Shown: positions 35,624 through 44,695, counted from the first letter of the stretch. The stretch: DNA of 64,000 nucleotides from Desulfobacterales bacterium (GCA_021737275.1 JAIPEE010000009.1:31238-95237), one strand, 5' to 3'. The notes: a model not told the origin generated them from the sequence alone. Numbers and translations are program-made.

Positions 35624-36073
35624 TTATTTTGCTCTCAATGAGTTTAAAGTCATCACCGGTACAGATGATCTTTTAATTACATCTTCTGCCACACTTCCTA
35701 AAAATGTTTTCTTAATTCCCCTCCTGCCGTGGGTGCCCATCACAACCAAATCAATACTTTCTTTTTCAATGTATTTTATAATTTCATCCGGGGGTTCTCC
35801 GATTACTGTTTTAATTTTGACTTGATTTTTTGAAAAATATTTTTCTGCAAGTGATTCCAACTTTATTTCGGCATTTTCCGACATCTGCTGTGATATTTTT
35901 ATTAACTCTCCCGGAACATTATACAGATCCTGCCGAATCAAGTTAACGACATATAAAAGGTGAATTTCAGACTGAAAGGTTTTTGAAACATATGATGCAT
36001 ATGGAAGAACTTTTTCTGTTAACTCAGTCAGGCTGACCGCACATAAAACTTTTTTAAAATCTATTGTTTTCAT
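35624..36073 (-). CDS. Universal stress protein (single UspA domain)
   Basis: A 149-residue single-domain Usp. It begins with KKVLCAVSLTELTEKVLPYA and ends with the nucleotide-binding loop MGTHGRRGIKKTFLGSVAEDVI followed by RSSVPVM, matching the G-x2-G-x9-G-S pattern of ATP-binding members. It is about half the length of the tandem stress proteins at 8.7-10.7 kb. It lies 81 bp downstream of the tetraheme cytochrome gene on the same strand and could be in that operon. Confidence 0.88.
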   Translation of the reverse strand: MKTIDFKKVLCAVSLTELTEKVLPYASYVSKTFQSEIHLLYVVNLIRQDLYNVPGELIKISQQMSENAEIKLESLAEKYFSKNQVKIKTVIGEPPDEIIKYIEKESIDLVVMGTHGRRGIKKTFLGSVAEDVIKRSSVPVMTLNSLRAK

Positions 36074-36154
36074 TTTACTCCTTTCTTATTTTGCAATAAT
36101 TAATCATAATAACAATTATTGTGTCCAAAAAAATTATCTATAAGTGACTATATT

Positions 36155-36562
36155 TTAAGGCACTGAACTCACCCACTCATGGCAGCCGCCGCAGTAGTTT
36201 TCAGAAATTTTATGTTCATGGTGGCATAAATCACAATCAAGATAAGGACCATAATGTGGTGAATCATGGGGATTTGGATCCTTATCGGCTGTCAATTGAG
36301 CGACCGCTTCCATGTCACCATGGCATTCCAGACAATCATCGGTTGCAGGTATATTTTGCACTTCGTTTTCAACCGTATGGCAATCATTACAGGAAAGCTC
36401 AGCATCTGAATGATACGCTTTCAGACTATTTGCATTTCCCAATACATCAGAACTAAAAACTGTTTGATAAAACAGGCTGATTAAAAATATCGAAACACAG
36501 CCGGTTAAGGATAAGCCAATAATTATTCTGCGCTTAATTATTATAAAACATTCTGAGGCCAT
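36155..36562 (-). CDS. Tetraheme cytochrome c, probable electron donor of the adjacent flavoprotein
   Basis: A 135-residue protein with an N-terminal membrane anchor or uncleaved signal (IIIGLSLTGCVSIFLISLFY) and four CxxCH heme-binding motifs: CNDCH (58-62), CLECH (77-81), CDLCH (110-114) and CGGCH (124-128), with extra His residues available as second axial ligands. The arrangement resembles the heme domain of flavocytochrome c fumarate reductases. It follows the Tat-exported flavoprotein gene, so together they look like a two-subunit periplasmic reductase fed from the quinone pool. Confidence 0.88.
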   Translation of the reverse strand: MASECFIIIKRRIIIGLSLTGCVSIFLISLFYQTVFSSDVLGNANSLKAYHSDAELSCNDCHTVENEVQNIPATDDCLECHGDMEAVAQLTADKDPNPHDSPHYGPYLDCDLCHHEHKISENYCGGCHEWVSSVP

Positions 36563-36705
36563 TTTAACTTTTCTCCACTAATTCAAAACACACAGCAATC
36601 TATTTCGGTAATATATAAATCTGAATATAAAACTTCAGGAAATATGAAATACACCGGCAAGTGAAACTGAATAGTAATTCACTTGCCGGTCAACCGTCAC
36701 TTTTA

Positions 36706-38247
36706 TTAAGCCCAGGGTTTTTCTCCGGCTACTTGTTTTCCTGCAATTCTACCAAATACAAGGCAGTCTGTAATGGCAACACTCCCCAACCTGACCGCTC
36801 CATGAACGCCTCCGGTAATTTCACCTGCCGCATAAAGACCGGGAATTACGTTCTGGTTTAAATCAATGACTTGTGCCTTTGTATTGATCTGAGCACCGCC
36901 CATTGTATGATGCGCCTTTGGCCAGAGATACATGCCATAGAAAGGAGGCGTGGTAATTGGTTTACAGTCAGACTGAAAAGGTTTACCCCACTCAGTATCT
37001 TTTCCTGATTTAACAAAACTATTATATTGAAAAATTGTTTTTTTATATTCGGCGACATTTATTTTATACTCTTTTGCCAACGCCTCTATGGTATCAAACT
37101 TTTTAACAATTCCCCGTTCCAGCATTTTATCAATTTTTGCTGTTCGTTTAACACCTTCCTGATCAGCAATACCAACCGCCCATTCACCGGTATTGATAAT
37201 TGCATCTGCACGTATCTTTCTGTCAGCCAGTTCATTTATAAACCGTTTACCCGTTTTGGGTGAAACCATGATCCCATATGGAAATGCAGCATTTATAGCA
37301 AAAATATAACCGATTCCCATTCCTTTTTCGAGTGGACAACTCCACGGGCCCAGCTGTATCCATGACAGCTGAACAGGATTGGCATGAAGCCTGAGCAATT
37401 CCTTTAAACACTCGGCAGTTGCTCCCTGATGATTGGTACACTGTACCTTATCATCAACTTTGGGATCTTGGATTTTTCTATAGATAACATCATTTGCAAA
37501 TCCCCCGGCTGCGACAACAACACCTCTTCTCACCTTAATTGATATAGATTGCCCGCTTCCCTCTTTCAGAAACTTATATCCTTCTCGGACGTTTACACCC
37601 TTGATACGTCCATCCTCGTCACGGTATACCTGTTCCAGATAACAATTCAGTTTCAGCGGGATGCCCAAATCTTTGACTTTGTTCAACTGTGGTCGAACAA
37701 TGCCTGACCCGGAACTATTGGTCGTATAATAACTTCTTGGGACGGAATGCCCACCCAAATGAAGATTTCGATCTTTATACTGGGCGCCAAGATGTTTAAT
37801 CGTCCACTGAACTGCTTCATTTGATTTTTCTGTAACAACCCTGGCAAGTGCCTGATGATTAAGCCCCAGGCCGGCCTTTAACATGTCCTTATACATAAGG
37901 TCCGGAGAATCGTTAATCTTTTCTTTATCCTGTTTGGGAGAACCGGCTGCAGAAACCAAACCACCATTTATAATTGAATTACCACCCGGTACAGGCATTT
38001 TATCAATAATTACAGTGACGGCGCCTGCTTCCGCAGCCTCTATTCCAGCGGCTAAACCGGCAAATCCGCTTCCTATAACCAGTACATCAACTTCACTGTC
38101 CCATTTTTTAGGTAAAGGCATGGCAAATGATTTTTGGGGAATTGCCATTATAAATCCGGCTGACGCTACACCCGCTAGTGCAGTAGCGCCCCCTGTTGCT
38201 TTTAAAAACTGACGTCTGGAAAACTGCTTTTGTTTACTATCTTTCAT
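36706..38247 (-). CDS. Tat-exported FAD-dependent reductase, flavocytochrome c / fumarate reductase flavoprotein family
   Basis: A 513-residue flavoprotein. It starts with a twin-arginine signal (SRRQFLKATGG) and then the FAD motif VIGSGFAGLAAGIEAAEAG. The catalytic region of the fumarate reductase family is largely intact: an Arg in RFINELADRKIRADAI, a His in HHTMGGAQINTKAQV and an Arg in GGVHGAVRLG. However, the segment that carries a substrate-binding His in fumarate reductases (QAHP) reads QLGPW here, so the substrate is probably not fumarate but another unsaturated acid, for example urocanate- or acrylate-like. No heme motif is present in this chain; the tetraheme protein is encoded next. 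A sigma54 promoter lies about 135 bp upstream. Confidence 0.85.
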   Translation of the reverse strand: MKDSKQKQFSRRQFLKATGGATALAGVASAGFIMAIPQKSFAMPLPKKWDSEVDVLVIGSGFAGLAAGIEAAEAGAVTVIIDKMPVPGGNSIINGGLVSAAGSPKQDKEKINDSPDLMYKDMLKAGLGLNHQALARVVTEKSNEAVQWTIKHLGAQYKDRNLHLGGHSVPRSYYTTNSSGSGIVRPQLNKVKDLGIPLKLNCYLEQVYRDEDGRIKGVNVREGYKFLKEGSGQSISIKVRRGVVVAAGGFANDVIYRKIQDPKVDDKVQCTNHQGATAECLKELLRLHANPVQLSWIQLGPWSCPLEKGMGIGYIFAINAAFPYGIMVSPKTGKRFINELADRKIRADAIINTGEWAVGIADQEGVKRTAKIDKMLERGIVKKFDTIEALAKEYKINVAEYKKTIFQYNSFVKSGKDTEWGKPFQSDCKPITTPPFYGMYLWPKAHHTMGGAQINTKAQVIDLNQNVIPGLYAAGEITGGVHGAVRLGSVAITDCLVFGRIAGKQVAGEKPWA

Positions 38248-38380
38248 ATTTTTCCTCCTTTCTTATAGTAAGCATTCACGATTTAATGCTTTCTTATCAA
38301 AAAACTGTAAATCAAATGTTTGGGATCTTTTCCTAATATTTTTTGATAGTAATAATGTTAATTTATTCTGAAGATAATAT

Positions 38381-38397
38381 TAGCAACTATTATGCCA
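38381..38397 (-). promoter_or_regulatory. Sigma54 (-24/-12) promoter for the flavoprotein-cytochrome operon
   Basis: The minus strand reads TTGGCATAATAGTTGCT, with TGGCA and TTGCT at consensus positions and 10 bp between GG and GC. The transcript start would be near 38371, giving a leader of about 125 bases. No clear activator dyad was found upstream in the AT-rich DNA. Confidence 0.7.
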
Positions 38398-39241
38398 ACT
38401 TAAAAAACAACTTGTTTAATCATAATATTTGTTTATTATTCAATAAGTTAAATTATTTAAATTGATAAAATAAGCGTGTGTAAAATGTAGCAATTTTTAT
38501 AATATACATATTTAATTTTTAATTTTTTAGAAGTAGTCAACATTAGACAAAAAGTTCAAGTATGCGACAAATTCTCGAGAAAGATCTTAGCTTTTTTATG
38601 GTGTAGCGTAATCCCTTCAAACCTTATCTCAATCACTCTATCTCACTGTTGTAGCGGCCGGACATGGTCCGGATTTAAAAGATTAGTGTGGCAAGTGTTG
38701 TACGGGGTATGATCTTCACAAACAGCAATGCAGCTAATGCAAATGACATTGTTCCTTTATTTTAAATTGACGAAAAGGGTATTGGAACGAATCTTACAAT
38801 TTGGAGACTGTTAAATTGCATCAACTGAAATACTCAAGCATCTTTTCATAATTCATCGCATGATGCCGAGCTATTTCGCTTTCCAAAATAACTACCGGAT
38901 TAGCGGATGAACAGAATGATTCAGTTTACCATCTGCCCTTGTAGTGTTTTCCCTTTATCAGGGCCGGTCTTCCATTAATTGACATTGGCTTGTGGCAAAC
39001 CAGTGAAATATCATCTTGAAACATTTTATACCTTTTTCTATTATTCACATTTTTCCTGAGTCTTTATTAAATATGGCCCGGCTATTTTTCTCTTCAATAT
39101 AGTACAAATAAATACTAACTGTTGTCAGCACGCTTTTTTAATTTTTGTACCTGAAATTTGTGTTAAATAGCTAATAAATTTAAATTAAATATGAATTAAA
39201 TATCGATAATATCTTGATACTATTGATTTAATTCAAGGCAT
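38398..39241. other. AT-rich intergenic region with a GC-rich dyad
   Basis: About 840 bp without an intact gene. The first 200 bp are extremely AT-rich. A perfect dyad CCGGAC-ATG-GTCCGG lies at 38658-38672. A broken minus-strand reading frame at 38821-39024 is listed separately. The promoter of the HD-GYP-like gene must lie near the right end; no sigma54 element faces it. Confidence 0.45.
38821..39024 (-). pseudogene. Interrupted 68-codon reading frame, unidentified gene remnant
   Basis: On the minus strand a frame runs from ATG at 39024 to TGA at 38821 with one internal TAA at codon 33. It reads MFQDDISLVCHKPM.. up to ..KHYKGRW, stop, then TESFCSSANPVVILESEIAR... and ends EKMLEYFS. The composition (mixed charged and aromatic residues, few low-complexity stretches) is protein-like, unlike the surrounding AT-rich DNA. 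I do not recognise the family. It may be a remnant of a lost mobile or chromosomal gene. Confidence 0.25.
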
Positions 39242-40633
39242 TTGATAAATGAAATCATTACAGTGCTCAATTCGGAGGACATCATCAAAAAAACATTATC
39301 CATAAACTCTCTTTTCAGTATCATTCAAGCCGGCAGGACGGCAACGGTTGCCTTTGATATATACAATGACCTGGGTATGCTTGTTGTTCAACGGGGTGAG
39401 AAACTGTCTGACACCAAACAACTTCAGGATATCAGAAACAAGGGTGTAACTCAGCTTGCAATTGATTTCGGCAAAAAAAAATTCGGTCACCCGGCCAAGC
39501 CCTCCAAAGAGCAACCCGGTTACCTTTCTAAAGGCCCTGTTTTGGATGTTGATTTTCGGCTTCGTGAAATCCTTGAGCAAAAAAGAGAAGCATGCAAAAA
39601 GTATAACCACGCAAAAAAAAACATTAAAAATATAGTCAGTGAAATAAAAAGAACCGGCGGCATATTTAATTATGAACTGCTTGAAGATACTGTTTCCGAC
39701 CTGCTTAATTTCATGACGGATAATGAAAATGCCTTTTCATATCTGACCGGAGAAATTTTCTCATACGATGATTACCTTTACAATCACTCTATTAATGTCT
39801 GTACACTTGGTACGGCTGTTTTGAGATGGTTTAATTTCAGAAATGGCTACCGGGATGATGATACCATAGCCGATTCTGAACTAAACGCCAATGATGGCCC
39901 ATCAGGTAAAGTTCAATTCAAACGATACCGGAAAGAAGCGCTTTTCAATATTTCAGTTGGTTATTTTCTTCATGATATTGGGAAAACGCTGATACCTGCG
40001 AATATTTTAAACAAACCTGACCGGTTGACAAATACAGAATTTGACATAGTAAAAACCCATTCCTATAAAAAAGGAGCTGAAATCCTTAAAATGAATGGTT
40101 TAGGCAACGCATATATCAACAATGTAGTTCAATACCATCATTGCGAAATGTATACGGGTGAAGATCGATGTTACCCTGAAAACAAAAAATTTGATGAAAA
40201 TTCAGCATATATAAAAATTGCAAAGCTTGTTGATATCTACGATGCCCTGACCTCAAGGCGCTGCTACAAGGGCGCTGTAAATCCCATAAACGTTGCAACC
40301 AGCATTTACCGCATCTATGCCGGTAAAGATCAAAAACTTCAATATATTTTATATTCCTTTCTGCGCGTTCTCGGTATCTATCCTGCCGGAAGTATTGCCC
40401 GAATGGTAAATGGCCAGTTGATTTATGTGCTGGATAGTGAAGGGCCGCTTGTAATTCCGTTTACGGACAGGATAGGAAATCCACTACACAGACAACACGA
40501 TCCCATAAACCTTGCAGATGCGGCTATGGAAGATCCTGAAGTTGCACTTGATACAACCAGACCGGGACCTTCTTTAGTGACATCATTCAAGCTTTTACCG
40601 GAGGATCTGAAGCGAACATTTCTTAATGATTAG
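39242..40633 (+). CDS. HD-GYP-like phosphohydrolase with degenerate GYP motif
   Basis: About 463 residues if the TTG at 39242 is used; no strong ribosome binding site decides the start. The HD-type core contains YLYNHSINVCTLG, the HD pair in GYFLHDIGKTLIP (about residue 244), and VQYHHCEMYTGEDRCYPEN, where canonical HD-GYP proteins have HHERxDGxGYP. It then has KIAKLVDIYDALTSRRCYK, typical of the family. The family degrades cyclic di-GMP to GMP. Here the GYP is changed to CYP and the surrounding Asp-Gly to Thr-Gly, so activity or specificity may differ. The N-terminal 130 residues match no domain I can name. It is a single-gene unit. Confidence 0.82.
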   Translation: MINEIITVLNSEDIIKKTLSINSLFSIIQAGRTATVAFDIYNDLGMLVVQRGEKLSDTKQLQDIRNKGVTQLAIDFGKKKFGHPAKPSKEQPGYLSKGPVLDVDFRLREILEQKREACKKYNHAKKNIKNIVSEIKRTGGIFNYELLEDTVSDLLNFMTDNENAFSYLTGEIFSYDDYLYNHSINVCTLGTAVLRWFNFRNGYRDDDTIADSELNANDGPSGKVQFKRYRKEALFNISVGYFLHDIGKTLIPANILNKPDRLTNTEFDIVKTHSYKKGAEILKMNGLGNAYINNVVQYHHCEMYTGEDRCYPENKKFDENSAYIKIAKLVDIYDALTSRRCYKGAVNPINVATSIYRIYAGKDQKLQYILYSFLRVLGIYPAGSIARMVNGQLIYVLDSEGPLVIPFTDRIGNPLHRQHDPINLADAAMEDPEVALDTTRPGPSLVTSFKLLPEDLKRTFLND

Positions 40634-40664
40634 AAGTGGCTTCAAAATCGCTATTTAAAACACG

Positions 40665-41075
40665 CTAATCTTCTTCAGGAAAAGCAGATAAATTTTTATC
40701 AATATGTGACCAGGAGACAATCCGTTTTGTCCAGATTTGACGGGTTGGCGTTACTGATTCAGGATCATCCAGTGTTCCTGCCTCGATCCAGACAGTGTCG
40801 GGATAAGCGGCTTCAATTGTAAAGACAGGGGAACCGCAATCCGGGCAAAATTTCCGTATAATAAAACTGCCATTGTCTGCCTTTTTTGCATATTGCTTTG
40901 GCTGGCCGGATTTAATCTGCAAATTACCCGCATCAGCTTCTACAGCAATGCTGTATGGACCGCCGGTAGCTTTCTTGCAATCGTTGCAATGACAGTAGAT
41001 TACTTCCTTTGGTTCATATTTGAGTTCATATCGCACCGCACCACAAAGGCACCCGCCGGTTAGGGTTTGTTTCAT
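40665..41075 (-). CDS. GFA/CENP-V-family zinc protein
   Basis: A 136-residue protein of the glutathione-dependent formaldehyde-activating (GFA) family. The zinc-binding cysteines are visible: GGCLCGAVRYEL at the N-terminus, YCHCNDCKKATGG in the middle and RKFCPDCGSPVF later. Most family members have not been shown to act on formaldehyde, so the function remains open. It is convergent with the HD-GYP-like gene and lies 31 bp downstream of the DNA methylase gene on the same strand. Confidence 0.88.
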   Translation of the reverse strand: MKQTLTGGCLCGAVRYELKYEPKEVIYCHCNDCKKATGGPYSIAVEADAGNLQIKSGQPKQYAKKADNGSFIIRKFCPDCGSPVFTIEAAYPDTVWIEAGTLDDPESVTPTRQIWTKRIVSWSHIDKNLSAFPEED

Positions 41076-41106
41076 AATATCCTCTTTCTAAAATTGATAT
41101 TGGAAG

Positions 41107-42183
41107 CTATATGGCCGCTTTCCGGCAAAACGATTTCTGCGGGTCTGTCGCATAGGTGATCTCTACCAGATTTTTATCAATTTCTTTTACTGCTGTTAGT
41201 TCATTTAATAACAGCTCTTTTTCCTGGGCTGTCACTACCGGAAAACCGTAATGTATATTTCGATGCTTCATCGAAGTTTTTTTCCGGTGCCGATCTTTAA
41301 CAAACTGGATATGACGTCTCAACCTGTTTTCAATATACTCATTGGCAGTAAAAATAATATCTTTTTTATAACCCAAAACGGTATCTTTTAAACTTTCATC
41401 AATTTCAATACCGACGCTGTTTCTGCCGGATGCCATGGCTGCTGCCATTGAAGTACCTGTACCCATAAACGGATCAAGCACGGTATCCCCCCTGACAGAA
41501 TACATATTGATCAACCGCGATGCGATCTCAAAAGGAAATGCGGCACTCCTTTTCCTTGTTTTTTTTGATGCAAGCTCCTGAGTTGTTCCCTTTATATCCA
41601 TCCAGATATCAGAGAAAAAAATATTTCGTTCTTCCCAGAAAATTGCACTTTCCCTCCGGGTCTGTTTTTCCTGTGCTTCAATAAATTCCCGTTTCCCGCC
41701 TTTTCTGACAATAAGAATATATTCATGCTCAAGCGTCACATATGCGCCGGCCGGCAACATACCGGATCCCATAAACTTGTTAGGTGCATTGGTCTGTTTT
41801 CGCCACAGGATATCCGGTAATGGCGAAAAACCGATTGCTATAAGGTATTTTAATATTCGCATATGATTTGGATATAAAATAAAATTGCTCCCCAGGGTTC
41901 GGGTTGCATCTCCAATGTTTATGCAGGCAAATCCACCCGGTTTGAGCACCCGCCAGATTTCCTTCCACACGGCATCCAGAATTTCATGCATTAACTCAAA
42001 TGCTTCGAAACCATTGGCATCCTTTAACTCATACTTTATATCCGGGTTCTGCTTGCAAAAAACCTCGTCCCACATACTTATCATAGGGTACGGCGGAGAA
42101 GTTACTACCAGGTTTATACTTTCTTCCTTTACCGAATGCATCTTCCGGGCATTGCAAAATTCAACAAGGTGGTTTGTTTTCAA
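41107..42183 (-). CDS. Orphan DNA methyltransferase (N4-cytosine/N6-adenine, beta-type order)
   Basis: A 358-residue methylase. The catalytic motif IV TSPPYP (about residues 28-33) precedes the SAM-binding motif I VLDPFMGTGTSMAAAM with its GIEID continuation, an order found in beta-class enzymes. No specificity subunit or restriction endonuclease gene is next to it; the neighbours are a GFA protein and a radical SAM enzyme. It could be a solitary regulatory methylase or the remnant of a restriction system. SPPY fits both N4-cytosine and N6-adenine enzymes, so the modified base is undecided. Confidence 0.88.
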   Translation of the reverse strand: MKTNHLVEFCNARKMHSVKEESINLVVTSPPYPMISMWDEVFCKQNPDIKYELKDANGFEAFELMHEILDAVWKEIWRVLKPGGFACINIGDATRTLGSNFILYPNHMRILKYLIAIGFSPLPDILWRKQTNAPNKFMGSGMLPAGAYVTLEHEYILIVRKGGKREFIEAQEKQTRRESAIFWEERNIFFSDIWMDIKGTTQELASKKTRKRSAAFPFEIASRLINMYSVRGDTVLDPFMGTGTSMAAAMASGRNSVGIEIDESLKDTVLGYKKDIIFTANEYIENRLRRHIQFVKDRHRKKTSMKHRNIHYGFPVVTAQEKELLLNELTAVKEIDKNLVEITYATDPQKSFCRKAAI

Positions 42184-42268
42184 TCTTTGAAGACCTCAAT
42201 TTTAAAATCACGGCTAAACGTAAAACTGTTTATTTTTAATCTCATTATATTTTTCTATACTGAAAATA

Positions 42269-44074
42269 TTAGTAGTAATACCAGATCGTCTTGTAATGTG
42301 ACAGGTTCTCACCAAAATCTTTAAGCCTTCTCAGGTAGTCGTAAACTGAGACATCCGTATATATGTATGTGTCTGCAAGCGAAAGTTTTTTCTCCCATGG
42401 ATGAAATTCATACACTCTTCGACCATCAGGCAGTATTGAAATAACATCATGATGTTGCGTTGCCCGCAGATAGTTTTTACCCAGTCGCGGGACATTAAAA
42501 ACAATTTCATCTGTTCGAACCGTACCCGGAAACAGACGTGCCTCCTCTTTCTGTTCCTGCAAAAGTCTCGGGATCGGTACCCTGAAATCATCTGTCTCCT
42601 CTTTGCCTTTGGTATTAAACGTATAGTATGGCGTAACACCGATAAGGCGCAGCTTATCTCTGAGTGTAGCGGCCTCAAATTTACGGGAATTATAAAAGGT
42701 ATAAACAAGCTGATTATATACACTGATACCCAAACGTCTGAATGTTTGCACGGCTTCGACGGCCTGCGGTGTAATTTCATATGAATGCTCAAAATGCGTT
42801 ACAATCAGCACCTCTCTTTTTCCGGGAACATGAAACCGGGAAATCACCTTTGCAAGCTCATCAGTTACTCGCTGGGGTAGTGTGACGATCATTCGGGTGC
42901 CGATTCTTATTCTTTCAATATGTTTTATTTTTGATAATTTATAGAGAATTTTTTCGAGCAGACTGTCTGCCAGAAGAAAAGGATCACCACCGGTTACAAG
43001 GACTTCCCTGATTTCAGGAGTACTGCTGATCCAGTTAATTGCATTATCAAGATACTGCTGCTTCAACACCGCTTTAGAGGAATGAACCTCTTCTATCTGC
43101 CAGTTTCTCTGACAATACGAGCAGATCTGGGGACATGTCATAATCGGTTTGAGGATAACAATTTTGGGATATCGGCGGGTAATTCCTTCGATGGGAGAGG
43201 TATCTCTTTCAAGCATGAAATCCATTGAACAATCACCGCACCGTTTCTGCTGGATTAGACTCTCCACGGAATCTGCCGTTGGAATAACCTGTGCACGGAC
43301 ACCGGCGCTCCTCTTTGTACCGGCCTTAAAATCAATAAGTGAAAGGTAGTAAGGTGTTATTCCGAAAGGCACCCTGTTCTCACGAGCGAGCTTTACAGCC
43401 CGGTATTCATCGTCTGTTAATCTTATAAGGGCGGCAAGGGTATCCGCATCCTTGATAATATTACGTGTATGCCATTTCCATTTTTCCCATTCAAGCTCTG
43501 TGGCATTAAAAAACTCTAATATTCTGGATTTGTTTTTACTTCTTCTCCGGATAGCATCCTGATCCAGACCGCAAGAATATCGTTTTTGGAAATTTTCAGC
43601 CGTTCTGGCCATTTTGGAAAGATCGGCAGATCTGTAGCGTGCGGCCTTTCTGCCTTCATATTTTGCAAATGTCGGGTGTTTATCAGGATAAACACCGGTT
43701 TGCCCCTGAATGCCACGTATTAAATGATCCAGCTCCGCATAAAACCCGGGTTTCGGTTTTTGAACACCGTTAAGCTCTTCTTTGTGAATAAGATCATCAA
43801 GATAATTCAGAAAACTGAACCCGGCATTCCGTTCACTTCGGAATGCAATCAGGTTTCTGAAAACTCTGATCGCATCACGGGTTAACACCCACTCAAGGGG
43901 TGGAATTTTGGGATCATCATCAAATGTAGCAAAAAGCATATTAGATAAAAATTTCCTGATACAACGGCGCTTTTCATCGAGGCCGGCTTCAGACATCAAA
44001 ATAGCTTTAAGTTCAGGCGTCTGGTCAAGTATTCGAAGTATTCTGTTTTTAATTTTTTCGTTTTCTGTAACCAT
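42269..44074 (-). CDS. KamA-family radical SAM/PLP aminomutase-like protein, probably not lysine-specific
   Basis: A 601-residue protein with the radical SAM cluster motif CPQICSYC (Cys314, Cys318, Cys321) followed by QRNW, whose Arg corresponds to the substrate-carboxylate Arg of lysine 2,3-aminomutase. A Lys in VPRLGKNYL fits the PLP lysine position. The two Asp residues that bind the side-chain amine of lysine in the classical enzyme appear replaced (TFNTKGKE and IVFNVPRLGK where that enzyme has QCD and VVDAPGGGGK). The substrate is therefore probably another amino acid. An N-terminal extension of about 200 residues is much longer than in LAM. Single gene. Confidence 0.8.
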   Translation of the reverse strand: MVTENEKIKNRILRILDQTPELKAILMSEAGLDEKRRCIRKFLSNMLFATFDDDPKIPPLEWVLTRDAIRVFRNLIAFRSERNAGFSFLNYLDDLIHKEELNGVQKPKPGFYAELDHLIRGIQGQTGVYPDKHPTFAKYEGRKAARYRSADLSKMARTAENFQKRYSCGLDQDAIRRRSKNKSRILEFFNATELEWEKWKWHTRNIIKDADTLAALIRLTDDEYRAVKLARENRVPFGITPYYLSLIDFKAGTKRSAGVRAQVIPTADSVESLIQQKRCGDCSMDFMLERDTSPIEGITRRYPKIVILKPIMTCPQICSYCQRNWQIEEVHSSKAVLKQQYLDNAINWISSTPEIREVLVTGGDPFLLADSLLEKILYKLSKIKHIERIRIGTRMIVTLPQRVTDELAKVISRFHVPGKREVLIVTHFEHSYEITPQAVEAVQTFRRLGISVYNQLVYTFYNSRKFEAATLRDKLRLIGVTPYYTFNTKGKEETDDFRVPIPRLLQEQKEEARLFPGTVRTDEIVFNVPRLGKNYLRATQHHDVISILPDGRRVYEFHPWEKKLSLADTYIYTDVSVYDYLRRLKDFGENLSHYKTIWYYY

Positions 44075-44147
44075 AATTCGATATGCCTGCTCACTTTTTT
44101 AATAATGAAAGCGTTTTACCGATGATAATTTCGGATATATATCCGTT

Positions 44148-44456
44148 TCAGGCCGGTTTGAGTATTTCAACAGATGTTTTGACAACAATATCCTTTACCG
44201 CTTCCCTGTAAACGGACATATGCGGCGCAACAAGGTGTCTTTTTAAGGCATCCGGACTCTCCCACGCTTCAATAATAATAACCGTGTCTTCCCGAACTTT
44301 TTTCTGAACTGAAATCCCGGAATCGACATCAATGGCAGGGTAATATGCAATACAACCCTCTTCAGCCTTTACCTCTGGAATCACTGATCTGAATTTATCT
44401 AAAAAAACATCACGGCACCCGGGTTTTAATTCAATAGTTGCCAATACGTGAATCAT
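44148..44456 (-). CDS. ABM-domain (antibiotic biosynthesis monooxygenase/YgiN-like) protein
   Basis: A 102-residue ferredoxin-like fold protein. Family features are IHVLATIELKPGCRDVFLDKF, EEGCIAYYPAIDVDSG and the helix after EAWESPDALKRHLVAPHM. Such proteins act as small cofactor-free monooxygenases or as (hydro)quinone-binding and heme-degrading relatives; in an anaerobe a detoxification role is possible. It lies about 180 bp from a Rex-like palindrome (44637-44654). It is probably a single-gene unit. Confidence 0.85.
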   Translation of the reverse strand: MIHVLATIELKPGCRDVFLDKFRSVIPEVKAEEGCIAYYPAIDVDSGISVQKKVREDTVIIIEAWESPDALKRHLVAPHMSVYREAVKDIVVKTSVEILKPA

Positions 44457-44695
44457 CTGTTTTCACCTCAAAAAACCTAAAGAAAATATTATAGAAACAA
44501 CGAGTTCATTTTTTCGCATCAGGCAGCATGAATCGCAAGATACTTAATGGACTTTTTCCCGGTGAAGCATTTCTTAAGAATGCTCCGGTTTCCAAATAAG
44601 GCAGCATAAACCTTCTGAAAAGAAAAACCCACTAACCTGTTAAAAATTTAACAAGCCGCACTTCATCAATATCGTTACATTAGCAAAGGATGTGA
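44457..44695. other. Intergenic region with a Rex-like palindrome
   Basis: About 240 bp between the ABM gene and a decayed transposase. It holds the palindrome at 44637-44654 described separately. No other gene or promoter is convincing. Confidence 0.4.
44637..44654. promoter_or_regulatory. Rex-like palindrome TGTTAA-N4-TTAACA
   Basis: The sequence CTGTTAAAAATTTAACAA differs by one base from TTGTTAA-N4-TTAACAA, the type of site bound by the NADH/NAD-sensing repressor Rex in several groups. The nearest intact gene on either side is the ABM protein on the minus strand. The AT-rich centre means chance occurrence cannot be excluded. Confidence 0.35.

Noticed and set aside
38821..39024. Functional small gene in the AT-rich gap
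   Set aside because: The frame has an internal TAA and no ribosome binding site, so it is listed only as a remnant.
41107..42183. Restriction-modification system
   Set aside because: Only the methylase is present; neighbours are a GFA protein and a radical SAM enzyme, with no endonuclease candidate.
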